NCBI GenBank assembly: GCA_048499435.1
Contig: JASNZW010000003.1
Coordinates: 124,001 to 188,000 of the forward strand
From: DAOTWC01 sp048499435
GTDB lineage: Bacteria > Chloroflexota > Anaerolineae > Aggregatilineales > Phototrophicaceae
DNA: 64,000 nucleotides
Reading direction: 5' to 3'
The position numbers and the translations under genes are program-made. The notes under the pieces were generated by a model. It saw nothing but the letters and a program-made list of their open reading frames with translations. It was not told the DNA's origin and did not search any database. Positions 7,723 to 16,260 of this stretch are shown piece after piece. The stretch's first letter is position 1; each line of letters opens with the position of its first letter.

Positions 7723-8894
7723 ATAAACTGCGGAAGCTGGCGCGTAACCGCCTGTTCACACTGGCGCTGGCGGCAGGTTTGCTGGCCGGGGCATGTGTGC
7801 CTATTCGCATGGAGTCGAAATGGCCGTCGGTCAGCGTTATCGGCCCCGAAAAGAACCTGATGCTGGCTTATCATGAACGGCTGGTGCTGGTGGATGTGCG
7901 CGACGGCACGCCGGTGAAGCTGCGCAACGCTGACGGTGAGGTGCGCCTGGATAATGAGGGCAACCCCCGTATCTGGGAATTTGCCGCGCCTGACGGCCAA
8001 CCAACCAGTTTCTATTCCGCCCCGGTGCTGACCAGCAGCAACCAACTGCTGGTTGCTACGTACCACAACAAGCTGTTCGAAATTGACCTGCCCACAGCGC
8101 GTCCGACTTCTACCGAGGGTATCAACCTGCCGGGCGCGGTGCTGTCTGACCCGGTGCTGTACGGGTCCCGGCTGCTGGTGGGGCTGGCCGAGTCGGATTT
8201 AGTGGCGCTGGAAAACGGAAGCTACACCAGCGAAGCGTGGCGTGTGGACACGCAGCGCGGCGTGTGGTCCCACCCGCTGCTGGTTGACGACGTGCTGTAC
8301 TTCGGCGCGCTGGACCACCGCCTGCGCGCGGTTAACGCCGAAACTGGCGCGGAGCTGTGGCAGCTTGACCTGGGCGGCGCGGTGATGGGCCAGCCGGTGT
8401 ATCACGATGGACACCTCTACGTCGGCAGCCTGGCCCGTAAGGTGTTTGACATCTCGGCGGATGGCGAGCTGCTGGCGGAATACGAGACGGCTGATTGGGT
8501 GTGGGCCAGCCCGACGCTGGTGGACGGCGTTCTCTACGCCGCTGACCTTAGCGGGGCTGTGTACGCGCTGGCGGTTGGCGCTGACGGCTTCCGCGAGCTG
8601 TGGCACAGCAAACCCGCCGCTGACTCGATTGCCGGCCGGCCGGTGGTGTGGAACGAGTATGTGATTGTTGGTTCGCGCGACCGCAGCGTGTACTGGCTCA
8701 ACCGCGCAGACGGCTCAACCTTTTTCTCTCGCCCGGTGGCGGACGAAGTGCTGTCTGACCCGGTGCTGGTTGAACCTGACGAATCAGTTGACATACCGGA
8801 AGCGTATGTTATTTTCAGCACGATTACGAACAGTGAGCTGTTGGTGGCGTTCACAGCGCAGAACGGCGAACGCAGGTGGTCGTATGGCCGTTAA
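7719..8894 (+). CDS. BamB-like PQQ-repeat beta-propeller lipoprotein
   Basis: 391 residues starting at a TTG (7719) that overlaps the yidD stop. The N-terminal signal sequence ends in a lipobox (LLAGAC, Cys about residue 26), so the protein is lipid-anchored outside the cytoplasmic membrane. The rest is made of repeated blades with the 'A.n..tG...W' pattern ('LDHRLRAVNAETGAELWQLD', 'GHLYVGSLARKVFDIS', 'TLVDGVLYAADLSGAVYAL', 'RDRSVYWLNRADGS'), typical of PQQ-like propellers such as BamB. Its insertion between yidD and yidC suggests a role in membrane or surface protein biogenesis. No quinone-enzyme active site is visible. Confidence 0.85.
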   Translation: MNKLRKLARNRLFTLALAAGLLAGACVPIRMESKWPSVSVIGPEKNLMLAYHERLVLVDVRDGTPVKLRNADGEVRLDNEGNPRIWEFAAPDGQPTSFYSAPVLTSSNQLLVATYHNKLFEIDLPTARPTSTEGINLPGAVLSDPVLYGSRLLVGLAESDLVALENGSYTSEAWRVDTQRGVWSHPLLVDDVLYFGALDHRLRAVNAETGAELWQLDLGGAVMGQPVYHDGHLYVGSLARKVFDISADGELLAEYETADWVWASPTLVDGVLYAADLSGAVYALAVGADGFRELWHSKPAADSIAGRPVVWNEYVIVGSRDRSVYWLNRADGSTFFSRPVADEVLSDPVLVEPDESVDIPEAYVIFSTITNSELLVAFTAQNGERRWSYGR

Positions 8895-8916
8895 GCTGGG
8901 TGTTGGAGCGTAAGCC

Positions 8917-9849
8917 ATGTGGGATATTATCATCAACCCGTTTATCACTATCCTCACCCTGCTGTACTCGGTGCTGGGGCAGAACATCGTCCTGGCGATC
9001 GTTGTGTTCACCATTCTGGTGCGGGTGGCGATTCTGCCCCTGACGGCGCAGCAGCAGCGCTCTACCAAGCGGATGCAGGCCCTGCAGCCGGAGCTGAAGA
9101 AGCTGCAGGACAAGCACAAGAACGACCGTGAGAAGCTGGCCCAGGAACAGATGGCGCTGTATCGCGAACACGGGATCAACCCGTTTGGCGGGTGTTTGCC
9201 GCTGCTCATCCAGTTTCCGATTCTTATCGCCCTGTATCAGGCCATCATTTACGCGCTGGCCGCCACACCGTTCCAGCTTATTGACCTGTCCGGGCGGTTC
9301 CTGCTGCCTGGGCTGGACCCGCTGGTTCCGCTTAACAACATGTGGCTCGGCATGGACCTGACCAAAGCGCCGACCGCTAACCCGGTGTGGGCGCTGGCGC
9401 TGCCGGTGCTGGTGCTGGTTACCACCTGGCTGCAATCCAAGCTGACGATTGTGCCTACGCCCCCCAGTGACGACGGCAAGCCTAACCAGGCGCAGGCGAT
9501 GCAGCAGTCTATGACCACTGTCATGCCGCTGATGTTCGGCTTCTTCTCACTGTCGTTTTCGGTGGGCCTGTCCATTTACTTCATCGTCAGCAACGTTATC
9601 GGTATCCTTCAGTATGGGTTTATGGGCAGCCCGGATTCCGGCATCGCGCGCCTGCTGCGGCGCGGCGGCACGCCAGAGCCGGCGGCGAAAGATAAGGGCA
9701 AACAGCGGGCGGCGGCTGCGCCAAAGATCACAGCGGGGGACGGCCGTGACGAGGTCAGCGCTGACGGCGCGGGCGATACACTGCATAACGGCGGCCAGCA
9801 GGCCAGCCAGCCCAGAGCCAAGACCAAGACAAAGACCAAGGCAAAATAG
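8917..9849 (+). CDS. yidC: Membrane protein insertase YidC/Oxa1
   Basis: 310 residues. Inserts membrane proteins alone or with SecYEG. N-terminal helix 'ILTLLYSVLGQNIVLAIVVF', then the basic 'RVAILPLTAQQQRSTKRMQ', the cytoplasmic coiled hairpin (residues about 50-80), 'HGINPFGGCLPLLIQFPILI', and two C-terminal helices ('MPLMFGFFSLSFSVGLSIYF'). The arrangement is that of the short, Gram-positive-type five-helix YidC without the large periplasmic domain. The tail (about 245-310) is hydrophilic and Lys-rich ('RAKTKTKTKAK'), a ribosome-contacting tail in other short YidC proteins. jag follows. Confidence 0.96.
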   Translation: MWDIIINPFITILTLLYSVLGQNIVLAIVVFTILVRVAILPLTAQQQRSTKRMQALQPELKKLQDKHKNDREKLAQEQMALYREHGINPFGGCLPLLIQFPILIALYQAIIYALAATPFQLIDLSGRFLLPGLDPLVPLNNMWLGMDLTKAPTANPVWALALPVLVLVTTWLQSKLTIVPTPPSDDGKPNQAQAMQQSMTTVMPLMFGFFSLSFSVGLSIYFIVSNVIGILQYGFMGSPDSGIARLLRRGGTPEPAAKDKGKQRAAAAPKITAGDGRDEVSADGAGDTLHNGGQQASQPRAKTKTKTKAK

Positions 9850-9906
9850 AATCGCGATATGACATGGGCGCTGCTGGCGTCCATCTTCATTCTGAAGGAT
9901 GACCGT

Positions 9907-10680
9907 ATGAGTTCAGAGCGCTTTATCGAGGCTACCGGCAGCAGTGTTGAAGAGGCAATTGCCAAAGGGCTGGAGCAGCTTGGGGTCGGCCCTAACGAGG
10001 TGATCGTCGAGGTGCTGGAGGAGGCGTCGCGCGGCATGTTTGGCCTTAACTCGCGACCGGCGCGCGTGCGGCTGCAACTGCTGGTTCAGCGCGCGCCAGC
10101 GCCGGCTCCGCCGCCGCCGCCGCCGCCGGTTGAGGACGACTATGACGACTACGACGCGGATGAGGGCGCGGGCAGCGAGACCCGCTACACCGACGAGGCA
10201 GCCGATGAGGAGGCCGAGGTAGCGCGGGTCGTACTGGGTGAAATCCTCGAAAAACTGTCTATTCGCGCCCGTGTGGAAGTGCGCCGCGCGGAAAGCAGCG
10301 ATGAGGACGAAGGCGAAGCGCCCTGGCTGCTCAACGTGACCGGCAGCGGCGACCTGAGCGCGCTGATTGGCAAACGTGGTGAAACCCTGGCTTCGCTGCA
10401 ATACCTGACGCGGTTGATCACCAGCCGGGAGATTCAGCGGCGCGCCAACATCGTTATCGACGTGGACAGCTATAAGGCGCGTCGCACCAGCAAGCTGCAG
10501 GAACTGGCGCTGCGCATGGCTGACCAGGCGGTGCGCGAACAGCGCACGATTTCGCTGGAGCCGATGCCGCCCTACGAACGTCGGATTATTCACATGGCCC
10601 TGCGTGACCGGGCTGATGTGTCAACGGAAAGCGTCGGGGAAGGGGCCGCGCGCAAAATCACGATTGTGCCCAGCAAGTGA
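9907..10680 (+). CDS. jag: Jag/KhpB RNA-binding protein (Jag-N, KH, R3H)
   Basis: 257 residues from the ATG at 9907, chosen because GAAGGATGACCGT directly precedes it and the Jag-N domain begins at once; an upstream ATG at 9859 would add an unneeded hydrophobic leader. Domains: Jag-N (about 1-55: 'FIEATGSSVEEAIAKGLEQL', 'RGMFGL'), an acidic Pro-rich linker (60-105), a KH domain (about 125-180; the GxxG equivalent is GKRG in 'ALIGKRGETLASLQYL'), and R3H (about 190-257; Arg-x3-His in 'RRIIH'). Partner of YidC genes in many bacteria; KhpB binds RNA and affects cell division and elongation elsewhere. Confidence 0.95.
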   Translation: MSSERFIEATGSSVEEAIAKGLEQLGVGPNEVIVEVLEEASRGMFGLNSRPARVRLQLLVQRAPAPAPPPPPPPVEDDYDDYDADEGAGSETRYTDEAADEEAEVARVVLGEILEKLSIRARVEVRRAESSDEDEGEAPWLLNVTGSGDLSALIGKRGETLASLQYLTRLITSREIQRRANIVIDVDSYKARRTSKLQELALRMADQAVREQRTISLEPMPPYERRIIHMALRDRADVSTESVGEGAARKITIVPSK

Positions 10681-10689
10681 CAGGGTGCG

Positions 10690-11538
10690 ATGAGCGGCGC
10701 GGTTGAATACGCACTGATCGGGCACATCTCCGCTGACCTTACGCCGGACGGCGGGCGCGTGCTGGGGGGCACGGTGTCGTTTGCCGCGCGGGTAGCGCAT
10801 GCTTTCGGGCTGCGCGTGGGCCTGGTGACGAGCGCGGCGGCCGACGAGCCGCTGCTGGCTGAGCTGCGGCCGTTTGTCGCGGAAATCGTGGTTGTGCCCG
10901 CTGCTGCTACCACCAGTTTTGAAAACCGTTACAGCGCCGCCGGACGCACACAATACCTGCGCGGGCGCGCCAGCGTGCTGACGCTGGCCGATGTGCCGCT
11001 GGCCTGGCGCGCGGCCCCGTTGGTGCACCTCGCCCCGCTGGCTGACGATATTGACCCGGCGCTGGCACAGGGTTTTCCACAGTCGGCGGTGCTGCTCACG
11101 CCGCAGGGCTGGCTGCGCCAGTGGGACGCCGCCGGGCTGGTGCGTTTCAAGCCCTGGTTTGACGCCGACACACTGAAAGCCCTGACACTGCTCGTCCTCA
11201 GCGAAGAGGATATCGCGCCGGACCCGGCGCTGGCGCAGGCGTATGCGCAGGCCGCGGCCTGCGTGATCGTGACGCGCGGCGAACACGGCGGCGTTTGCTA
11301 TTGCGGCGGCGACACTTTTACTTATGAGGCGGAGCGCGTGCAAGTGGCTGATGTCACCGGCGCGGGCGATGTGTTTGCGGCGGCGCTGCTGGCGTCCTGG
11401 ACGGCGGCGAACGGCGATCTGCGGCCGGCGCTGCGGGTGGCGGCGAAGCTGGCCGCGTGGTCGGTGACGCGGCCTGGGCTGGCCGGCGCGCCGACTCCCG
11501 TGGAGGTGCGGCGGGCGCTGGCTGAGGTGGCCTTGTGA
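10690..11538 (+). CDS. PfkB-family carbohydrate kinase
   Basis: 282 residues of the ribokinase/PfkB fold. The C-terminal signature 'VADVTGAGDVFAAALLASW' contains the catalytic Asp and anion hole (DxxGAGD). The N-terminal 'GGTVSFAARVAHAFGLRVGL' corresponds to the GG(x)xxN-like substrate loop, with Ser/Phe in place of the usual Asn-Ala, so the sugar specificity cannot be inferred. It starts 9 bp after jag and its stop overlaps the GTG of the amidohydrolase. Substrate unknown; ribokinase, fructokinase or nucleoside kinase activities are all possible for the family. Confidence 0.85.
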   Translation: MSGAVEYALIGHISADLTPDGGRVLGGTVSFAARVAHAFGLRVGLVTSAAADEPLLAELRPFVAEIVVVPAAATTSFENRYSAAGRTQYLRGRASVLTLADVPLAWRAAPLVHLAPLADDIDPALAQGFPQSAVLLTPQGWLRQWDAAGLVRFKPWFDADTLKALTLLVLSEEDIAPDPALAQAYAQAAACVIVTRGEHGGVCYCGGDTFTYEAERVQVADVTGAGDVFAAALLASWTAANGDLRPALRVAAKLAAWSVTRPGLAGAPTPVEVRRALAEVAL

Positions 11539-13139
11539 TTGATTTAATTCTGTATAACGGCAACATTATTACGTTAAACGCGCACCAGCCGCGCGCGGCG
11601 GCGCTGGCGATCTGCGGCGGGCGCGTTGTCGCCTGCGGCGACAGCGACGACCTGCTGGCACTGGCCGGGCCGACCACTGTCCGCGAGAACCTGGGCGGGC
11701 ATACGGTGATTCCGGGCATGGTGGACGCGCATATTCACTGGCGCTGGACGTCTGAGGCGCTCAGCCAGGTGGATGTGTTCGAGGTTCCTGACAAAGCGAT
11801 TGCGGTCGAACGGGTGGCGGCGCGGGCTGCGTTGGCCGCGCCCGGCGACTGGATTATCGGGCGCGGCTGGGCGCAGGATTTCTGGCCCGATAAAGCCTTC
11901 CCGACGGCGCAGGACCTGGACGCCGCCGCGCCCCACAACCCCGTTTGTCTGGACGCCAAAAGCGGGCACGCGGCCTGGGTCAACAGCCAGACGCTGCGGC
12001 TGTGCGGCATCACGGCCGCTACGCCTGATCCAGAGGGCGGGCAGATTATGCGCGATGCCGATGGCGCGCCGACGGGCATTTTGTTTGAGACGGCGGCTGA
12101 ACTGGCTGCCGCGCACATTCCGCGCCTGACGCCCGCGCAGATCGCGGCGCAGATGCAGACGGCGCAGGACCTGGCGCTCGCCGCCGGGCTGACTGGCCTG
12201 CACGACTTTGACGGCCCGGACTGTCTGCGCGCGCTGCAAATCCTGCGCGAGCAGGATAACCTGGCGCTGCGCGTGGTGAAGAACATCAACAAGGAATGGA
12301 TTGACCACGCGCTCGCGACCGGGCTGCGCTGGGGCTTTGGCGACGAGTGGATTCGCATCGGCGGGCTGAAGATTTTCGCGGACGGCGCACTGGGTACGCG
12401 CACCGCGTATATGGCCGCGCCCTATGAAGGCGAACCGCATAATTACGGCATTGTGGTTACTGAAAATGAGGAAATGTTCGAGCTGGTCAGCCGGGCCAGC
12501 GCCGCCGGGCTGCCGGCGACGATTCACGCGATTGGCGACCGCGCGGTGCACGACGTGCTGAACGTGTACGAGGCTGTGCGCCGCGAGGAAGCCGCGCGCG
12601 GCGAAGCGCCGGCGTCTCGCCGCCATCGCATTGAACACGTGCAGGTGATCCTGCCGGAGGACGCGCCGCGCCTGGCGCAGTTGGGCGTGATCGCATCCAT
12701 GCAGCCGATCCACGCCACCTCTGATTACCTGATGGCCGACCGCTACTGGGGCGCGCGCAGCCAATGGGCCTATAACATTCGCGCGCAGCTCGATTACGGC
12801 GCGCACATCGCCCTGGGGTCGGACTCGCCGGTAGAGCCGTTCGAGCCGTTTAAAGGCATTTACGCGGCGGTGACGCGCCGCCGGCCTGACGGCGCGCCTG
12901 GCCCTGACGGTTGGTATCCGGCGGCGCGGCTGACGGTTGATGAGGCGCTGCGCGGTTACACCACTGGTCCAGCGTATGCTGCCGGCCTGGAGCGCAGCCT
13001 GGGCCGTTTGGCCCCTGGTTTCCTGGCGGACCTGGTCGTGCTTGACCGCGATTTGTACCGTGCGTCGCCGGACGAAATTCTTGAGCTGAACGTTCTGGGG
13101 ACGATGGTGGGCGGCGTGTGGCGTTTCGGCGGCGTTTAG
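11535..13139 (+). CDS. YtcJ-like metal-dependent amidohydrolase
   Basis: 534 residues from a GTG that overlaps the stop of the PfkB gene. It begins with the amidohydrolase beta-sandwich ('LILYNGNIITLNAHQPRAAA'). The metal-binding His-x-His follows in 'PGMVDAHIHWRW', then 'KIFADGALGTRTAYM', His in 'TIHAIGDRAVHDVLNVYE', 'RIEHVQ' and Asp in 'ALGSDSPVEPF'. The C-terminal 'LGRLAPGFLADLVVLDRD' closes the sandwich. This is the YtcJ/exoenzyme-regulatory subgroup of amidohydrolases; substrates are mostly unknown amides or cyclic amides. Probably cotranscribed with the kinase. Confidence 0.88.
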   Translation: MIDLILYNGNIITLNAHQPRAAALAICGGRVVACGDSDDLLALAGPTTVRENLGGHTVIPGMVDAHIHWRWTSEALSQVDVFEVPDKAIAVERVAARAALAAPGDWIIGRGWAQDFWPDKAFPTAQDLDAAAPHNPVCLDAKSGHAAWVNSQTLRLCGITAATPDPEGGQIMRDADGAPTGILFETAAELAAAHIPRLTPAQIAAQMQTAQDLALAAGLTGLHDFDGPDCLRALQILREQDNLALRVVKNINKEWIDHALATGLRWGFGDEWIRIGGLKIFADGALGTRTAYMAAPYEGEPHNYGIVVTENEEMFELVSRASAAGLPATIHAIGDRAVHDVLNVYEAVRREEAARGEAPASRRHRIEHVQVILPEDAPRLAQLGVIASMQPIHATSDYLMADRYWGARSQWAYNIRAQLDYGAHIALGSDSPVEPFEPFKGIYAAVTRRRPDGAPGPDGWYPAARLTVDEALRGYTTGPAYAAGLERSLGRLAPGFLADLVVLDRDLYRASPDEILELNVLGTMVGGVWRFGGV

Positions 13140-13220
13140 CTCTAATGTAGTGCTTATACGGAGCGGCTACAATAGCCAGTGATGTAACCTGAAACACTGT
13201 CTATCCGAGGAGTATTCACG

Positions 13221-13733
13221 ATGAGCAGCCGTCCGGGCATGAAAGTTGGGGATAAAGAGCATCACGTACAAGGGCCGATGCTGAAAGTTGGCGACAAGGC
13301 CCCTGATTTCACACTGGTGGCCAACAATCGCTCCACGCGCTCGCTGGCAGATTACGCGGGCAAAGTCAAAATTTTCAGCGTTGTGCCTTCGGTTGACACC
13401 AGCGTGTGTTCAGCGCAGACACACCGCTTCAACCGGGAAGCCGCCAGCCTGGGCAGCGCCGTCGCGGTGCTCACCGTCAGCGCTGATACGCCGTTTACGC
13501 TCAGGCGCTACTGCGGCAACGAGGGCATTGAGAACACTGAAACGCTCAGCACGTTCATGGACATGAAATTCGCCGACGACTACGGCGTTCATGATACCGA
13601 CTGGCGTCAGTGCCAGCGCTCGGTGTTCGTCGTGGACAAGGACAACGTGGTGCGCTACGTGGAGTACGTGCCGGTGATGGGCAACGAAGTGAACTTTGAC
13701 GCGGCGCTGGCGAAAGCCAGAGAACTGGCCTGA
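13221..13733 (+). CDS. tpx: Thiol peroxidase (Tpx-type peroxiredoxin)
   Basis: 170 residues. Reduces hydroperoxides using thioredoxin. Peroxidatic Cys63 sits in 'PSVDTSVCSAQ' and resolving Cys98 in 'RRYCGNEG', the spacing typical of atypical 2-Cys Tpx. The N-terminus is about 15 residues longer than usual and contains an internal echo: 'MKVGDKEHH' followed by 'LKVGDKAPDF'. A second in-frame ATG at residue 20 would give the canonical length, but AGGAG sits correctly before the first ATG. Preceded by a TACAAT -10-like box (13168-13173) and followed by a strong GC hairpin, so likely monocistronic. Confidence 0.93.
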   Translation: MSSRPGMKVGDKEHHVQGPMLKVGDKAPDFTLVANNRSTRSLADYAGKVKIFSVVPSVDTSVCSAQTHRFNREAASLGSAVAVLTVSADTPFTLRRYCGNEGIENTETLSTFMDMKFADDYGVHDTDWRQCQRSVFVVDKDNVVRYVEYVPVMGNEVNFDAALAKARELA

Positions 13734-13758
13734 GCTGACGGGCTAATGCGGAATGTGA

Positions 13759-13780
13759 CGGGCCGGTATTAACCGGCCCG
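13759..13780 (+). terminator. GC-rich hairpin after tpx
   Basis: Perfect 9-bp stem CGGGCCGGT (13759-13767) / ACCGGCCCG (13772-13780) with an ATTA loop, 25 bp after the tpx stop. There is no T-tract, so it may end transcription weakly or protect the mRNA 3' end. Confidence 0.55.
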
Positions 13781-13861
13781 CTGCGTTGATGGAGACTGCC
13801 GTTTCGCTCAGATGTGCGGTATACTGACTCCGGTACAGTGGTCAGGTAAGGGGCGCAGGCT

Positions 13862-15619
13862 GTGACGACGCTCAGCAACCGCGAGATCGCCAACATCTTT
13901 GAGACAACCGCAGATCTGCTGGAGATACGCGGCGATGTAATTCACCGGGTGCTGTCGTACCGGCGCGCCGCCGAGACGGTGCGCGACCTTCCGCGCGACC
14001 TGCGCGCGGTCGCCGCTGAGGGCGGCCTGGAGGACCTGCCGAACATCGGCAAGACGCTGGCGGCCAAAATCACGGAGCTGCTGGAAACGGGTGGGCTGGC
14101 GTTTTATGACCGGCTGGCGCAGGAGATTCCGCCGGGGCTGGTTGATGTGATGCGCGTCAACGGCGTGGGGCCGAAGAAAGCGCGCCTGTTCTGGCAGCAG
14201 CTTGATGTCACCAGCCTGGCGCAGCTTGAGGCCGCTGCCCGCGCCGGCAGGCTGCGCGACCTGCCCGGTATGGGCGAAAAAAGCGAACAAAAGATTGTCC
14301 AGGGCATTGAGGCGCTGGCGCGGCGGACTGATCGCACGCCGCTGGGGGTGGCGCTGCCCGCCGCACAGGCCATTCTTGACCTGCTGCTGGCGCTGCCGCA
14401 GGCTGTCGAAGGGGCGCTGGCGGGCAGCATCCGGCGCGGCAGGCCGACGATTGGCGACGTGGATATCCTGATCGCCAGCGCTGACGCCGCGCCGATTATG
14501 GAGCGCTTTGTCACGCTGGAGAACGTCGCGCGGGTGCTGGGGCATGGCCCGACCAAAAGCAGCGTTGAACTGCTGAACGGTCTGCAAGTGGACCTGCGTG
14601 TGCTGGAACCGGCGCGCTGGGGGACCGCGCTTAGCTATTTTACCGGCAGCAAGGAGCACAATGTGCGCTTGCGCGAGCTGGCACTCAGGCAGGGCTTCAG
14701 CCTGAACGAACACGCCTTCAGCCCGGTGGACGATAACGGCGTCGTGATTGAGGATGCGCCGAAAATCCTGTGCGCCGCTGAGGAAGACGTGTACGCGCGG
14801 GTGGGGCTGCCTTGGATCGCGCCGGAGTTGCGCGAGGACAGCGGCGAAATCGAGGCGGCGCAGGCGGGGACTCTGCCGCGCCTCATTACGCTGGCCGATA
14901 TGCGCGCCGACCTGCATCTGCACACCACCTGGAGCGACGGCACGCTCAGCGTGCGGGAAATGGCGGCGGCGGCGCGGGCGCGGGGCCGGCAGTACATCGT
15001 CATTACCGACCATTCGCAGTACTCGTCAATCGCCAACGGCCTGTCGGTGGAGCGAATTCTGCGCCAGCAGGAAGAGGTACGCCAGGTAGACGCCGAGATG
15101 GGGCCTGACTTCCGCGTTTTTCACGGCGTCGAGCTGGACATTCGCGCCGACGGTGAGCTGGATTACCCCGACGATGTGCTGGCGCGGCTGGACTTTGTGG
15201 TCGCATCGCTGCACTACAGTCTGCGCCAGGACCGGGCGCAGATCACCAGGCGCCTGCTCAACGCGATCAGCAGCCCGCACGTGGATTTAATCGGCCACCC
15301 GCGCGCGCAGTATATCCCCGACCGCGAGCCGGTAGACGTGGACATGGACGCGGTGTTCGCGGCGGCGGCGCAGCACGGCACAGCGCTGGAGATCAACGCT
15401 AATCCGCGGCGCCTTGATCTGGAAGCGCGGTATGCGCGGCGCGCTGTTGCGCTGGGCATACTGCTGGCGATCGACACGGACGCGCACAGCGCCGACCAGA
15501 TGGACCTGCTGCATTTTGGCGTCACCACGGCGCGCAGAGGGTGGGTAGAGGCCGCCAGCGTGCTTAATACCTGGCCGGTCGAGCGTTTTACGGCCTGGCT
15601 GGCCAGCCGGGGCAGGTAG
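13862..15619 (+). CDS. polX: Family X DNA polymerase with PHP exonuclease domain
   Basis: 585 residues from a GTG start. Gap-filling repair polymerase with 3'-5' exonuclease. N-terminal 8-kDa-like and HhH region (about 1-130: 'LPNIGKTLAAKITELL', 'VNGVGPKKARLFW', 'LPGMGEKSEQKI'). Polymerase palm with 'GSIRRGRPTIGDVDIL' (two catalytic Asp), the third Asp in 'GLQVDLRVLE' and 'ALSYFTGSKEHNVRLRELA'. C-terminal PHP domain from about residue 345 with metal ligands in 'RADLHLHTTWSDGT', 'VITDHSQYS', 'HGVELDI', 'ASLHYS', 'GHPRAQY' and 'IDTDAHS'. All key residues are present. A TATACT box lies 37 bp upstream. The SH3 gene follows after 3 bp. Confidence 0.95.
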   Translation: MTTLSNREIANIFETTADLLEIRGDVIHRVLSYRRAAETVRDLPRDLRAVAAEGGLEDLPNIGKTLAAKITELLETGGLAFYDRLAQEIPPGLVDVMRVNGVGPKKARLFWQQLDVTSLAQLEAAARAGRLRDLPGMGEKSEQKIVQGIEALARRTDRTPLGVALPAAQAILDLLLALPQAVEGALAGSIRRGRPTIGDVDILIASADAAPIMERFVTLENVARVLGHGPTKSSVELLNGLQVDLRVLEPARWGTALSYFTGSKEHNVRLRELALRQGFSLNEHAFSPVDDNGVVIEDAPKILCAAEEDVYARVGLPWIAPELREDSGEIEAAQAGTLPRLITLADMRADLHLHTTWSDGTLSVREMAAAARARGRQYIVITDHSQYSSIANGLSVERILRQQEEVRQVDAEMGPDFRVFHGVELDIRADGELDYPDDVLARLDFVVASLHYSLRQDRAQITRRLLNAISSPHVDLIGHPRAQYIPDREPVDVDMDAVFAAAAQHGTALEINANPRRLDLEARYARRAVALGILLAIDTDAHSADQMDLLHFGVTTARRGWVEAASVLNTWPVERFTAWLASRGR

Positions 15620-15622
15620 ACT

Positions 15623-16249
15623 ATGCGCCCTGAGCCGCCGCCGTTTTTGCCCGGCGAACATTTCCCCGACACGCGCAAACGCAAGCCCGCAGCGGCGCGC
15701 GATAACCCGCTGTATATGCCGCTGTGGGCTGTGCTGCTGCTGCTGTTTGGCGTTTTTAGCGCGGCAGCGTGTGTTGTGCTGGCGGTGATCGGGTTGGGCG
15801 GGCGGGCGGCTTTCCCGGCCAGCGCGCCAGAAGTGATCGTCCTGACTGCTGTGCCCACCGCGACGCCGGTGGGCGGCCTGCTGGGGCTGGCGGCATCGTC
15901 CACGCCGGCGCTGCCAACAGCGCCAGCGCCGCCGGATGCGCTGTTCCAGGGGCCGACGCTGGCGCCAACCGTGACGCCAACAGCGACGCCGGTGGTGATC
16001 GCGGTGGGGGCGCGGGTTGAGGTGGTTAACCGCGGCGGCGCGCGGGTGCGGGCCTCCGCCGGGACCGATAACGCGGTCAACCAGGTGCTGCGAGTGGTCA
16101 ACAATGGGCATGTGTTTACGGTGATTGACGGGCCGCAGACGGCGGACGGGTTGATTTTCTGGCAAGTGCGCGACCCGCAGACTGGCGACACTGGCTGGAT
16201 AGCGGAATATGATGGTCAGAGCCGGATTTTGCAGGTGGTGGAAGGGTAA
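15623..16249 (+). CDS. Membrane-anchored SH3-domain protein
   Basis: 208 residues. Short Pro-rich cytoplasmic tail, one membrane helix (about 33-60, 'MPLWAVLLLLFGVFSAAACV'), a Thr/Pro linker ('AVPTATPVGG', 'LAPTVTPTATP') and a C-terminal bacterial SH3 (SH3b) domain (about 132-208) with 'VNRGGARVRASAGTDNAV' and 'GDTGWIAEYDGQSRIL'. SH3b domains bind cell-wall or surface ligands. Three bp behind polX and 2 bp before the ligA frame, so it lies inside a polX-ligA-rlmI transcription unit. Function probably envelope-related; the link to DNA repair genes is likely only positional. Confidence 0.8.
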   Translation: MRPEPPPFLPGEHFPDTRKRKPAAARDNPLYMPLWAVLLLLFGVFSAAACVVLAVIGLGGRAAFPASAPEVIVLTAVPTATPVGGLLGLAASSTPALPTAPAPPDALFQGPTLAPTVTPTATPVVIAVGARVEVVNRGGARVRASAGTDNAVNQVLRVVNNGHVFTVIDGPQTADGLIFWQVRDPQTGDTGWIAEYDGQSRILQVVEG

Positions 16250-16260
16250 AGGTGACGCGC

